Shown: one piece after another, positions 63,091 to 64,000 of the stretch
Layout: every line of letters begins with the position of its first letter
Numbering within the stretch: the stretch's first letter is position 1
DNA from: Sorangium cellulosum So0157-2
Lineage (GTDB): Bacteria; Myxococcota_A; Polyangia; Polyangiales; Polyangiaceae
NCBI RefSeq assembly: GCF_000418325.1
Contig: NC_021658.1
Location: forward strand, 5,505,501-5,569,500
Direction: 5' to 3'
DNA: 64,000 nt
Position numbers and translations under genes: made by a program
Notes under the pieces: generated by a model
What the model saw: the letters and a program-made list of their open reading frames with translations, nothing else
Told to the model about the DNA's origin: nothing
Database searches by the model: none

Positions 63091-64000
63091 CTACCGCGCC
63101 GGCGCGCGCGGCGGCGAGCCGTCGAGATCGGCCATCTTGCCCTCTCGCTCCAGCCGCCAGATGTCCTCGTCGGTCACGAAGTCCTGGGCGAGGAGCTCCC
63201 GCGCCCGCTTGATCTTGGCGAGGAGGACCGGCTCCGTGACCGGGATGCTCGACTGCTTGGTCGGCGCGGGCGGCGGCCTCATCAGCGAGAACGTCCCCCG
63301 CGCCGGGTGCCCCTCCGCCGTCGTCCCCTCGAGAAAGTACGTGATCGTGAAGACATCCGGTTCGCCTCGCGTGTCGAGCTTCACCGCCACGTCGACGCCC
63401 TGACCCGGCGGGATCTCGGCCAGGCCGAGCGAGGCCTGCTCGTGCGGTGAGCTGTTCGACGCCTGGATGTAGTGCCGCACCGCCGTGACCGTATCGATCC
63501 GGACCGGCGCGTCGCGGTGATGCCAGAGGCGGAAGGACTGCCGCACCACGCCGTCGCCGTCCTGCCTGGGAAAGCGGGGCATCGGCGTCGCCAGGAGGGT
63601 CACGACCCCCCGCTCGGCGAAGTTCTGGAAGATCACGTTCGGGATCTGGAGCAGGGCGCGGCCGGTGAGCTTCTCCCCCGCATCGCCGCGGACCTCCACC
63701 CGGAGCAGAAACTCGGAGACGAGCGAGGTTTGCGGGCGGCGCTCGTAGCTGTGGGTCACGAACGGGGCCGCCGTCTCCTCCGATTCCCCGTCGTCGAACA
63801 CCCAGGTATAGCTCGCGGGCTTGAACGGCCTTGCGTCAGGGTCGTCCTTGATCCCGACGTCGACGATCCGCGCCGCGAGCTCGACCTCATCGGCCGTGTT
63901 GGGCAGCAGCCTGTGGGTGATGGCGACGAGCCGCTCCGGCTTGCAAGCTTTGACCGTATATCTCGGGACCTCGATCTGACGCATCACGTTGTTCTGCCCG
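63091..64000 (-). CDS. PKD-like domain protein (5' end uncertain, window edge)
   Basis: At least 298 aa from GTG 63987, but the frame stays open to the right edge, so the true start may be outside. A PKD-like segment (SYTWVFDDGESEETAAPFVT) is near residues 59-78, followed by beta-rich regions and a C-terminal helix (ILLAKIKRARELLAQ-like, then DFVTDEDIWRLEREGKMADL). No catalytic motif. It may be a secreted or surface protein if a signal lies upstream. It is convergent with the TetR gene. Confidence 0.7.
   Translation of the reverse strand, partial: GQNNVMRQIEVPRYTVKACKPERLVAITHRLLPNTADEVELAARIVDVGIKDDPDARPFKPASYTWVFDDGESEETAAPFVTHSYERRPQTSLVSEFLLRVEVRGDAGEKLTGRALLQIPNVIFQNFAERGVVTLLATPMPRFPRQDGDGVVRQSFRLWHHRDAPVRIDTVTAVRHYIQASNSSPHEQASLGLAEIPPGQGVDVAVKLDTRGEPDVFTITYFLEGTTAEGHPARGTFSLMRPPPAPTKQSSIPVTEPVLLAKIKRARELLAQDFVTDEDIWRLEREGKMADLDGSPPRAPAR

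Overview
The window is very GC-rich and gene-dense. Its content points to a myxobacterium of the Polyangiales (Sorangium/Polyangium type). The evidence is two very large kinase/ATPase signalling proteins, an FHA-type sigma-54 activator overlapping a Ser/Thr kinase gene, a DUF2169/pentapeptide/DUF3540/PAAR type VI secretion (T6SS) module, secreted lipoproteins with Gly/Ser/Thr linkers or NALNL repeats, and many LysR regulators. No rRNA, tRNA, CRISPR array or intact insertion sequence was seen. The assignment is by gene content only.

Layout. (1) 1-5750: a MoxR/RavA-type ATPase (cut by the left edge), divergent from an McrB-like ATPase overlapping a DUF2357/PD-(D/E)XK nuclease; this is a probable restriction or defence locus. 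(2) 6219-9257: an FAD monooxygenase, a DUF3237 protein and an outer-membrane porin. (3) 9429-12717: a tightly overlapping tyrosine/homogentisate operon (fumarylacetoacetase, 4-hydroxyphenylpyruvate dioxygenase, homogentisate dioxygenase). Copies of one small palindrome precede blocks 2 and 3. (4) 12751-22577: a T6SS spike/effector module. It has a short VgrG without its needle, a separate beta-helix-like protein, DUF2169-pentapeptide, pentapeptide, DUF3540 and a PAAR-like/S41-peptidase fusion, then a repeat-rich spacer and a possible (frameshifted) immunity gene. (5) 22468-29968: three LysR regulators, each divergent from an enzyme gene, plus a peptidoglycan-binding protein and a histidine phosphatase. 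(6) 30198-36217: a secreted cyclase-family lipoprotein, a kelch lipoprotein, a GH43 glycosidase lipoprotein with a visible promoter/operator, and a MocR regulator with a LysE exporter.

(7) 36364-44282 looks like a self-contained regulatory circuit. An FHA/AAA+/Fis sigma-54 activator overlaps a transmembrane Ser/Thr kinase gene by 4 bp. On either side, a secreted M6 metalloprotease and a cysteine-rich lipoprotein are transcribed away from the pair's outer ends. Each has a good -24/-12 promoter, and each has the same CTGTC-N10-GACAG sites about 90-170 bp upstream. The inferred scheme is kinase, then FHA activator, then sigma-54 promoters of secreted proteins.

(8) 44833-58014: an ABC-type ATPase, a small conserved-looking protein, an SDR oxidoreductase, a 1985-aa pseudokinase-AAA-GAF-PAS-CheA-like protein, and a divergent 1298-aa PknK-type kinase. 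(9) 58098-64000: a NALNL-repeat lipoprotein, a CE6-like acetylesterase lipoprotein (with a strong terminator), a metalloprotease-like secreted protein without HExxH, a membrane protein divergent from a TetR regulator with a clear operator, and a PKD-like protein cut by the right edge.

Many long open frames run antisense to real genes here because of the codon bias; they were left out.
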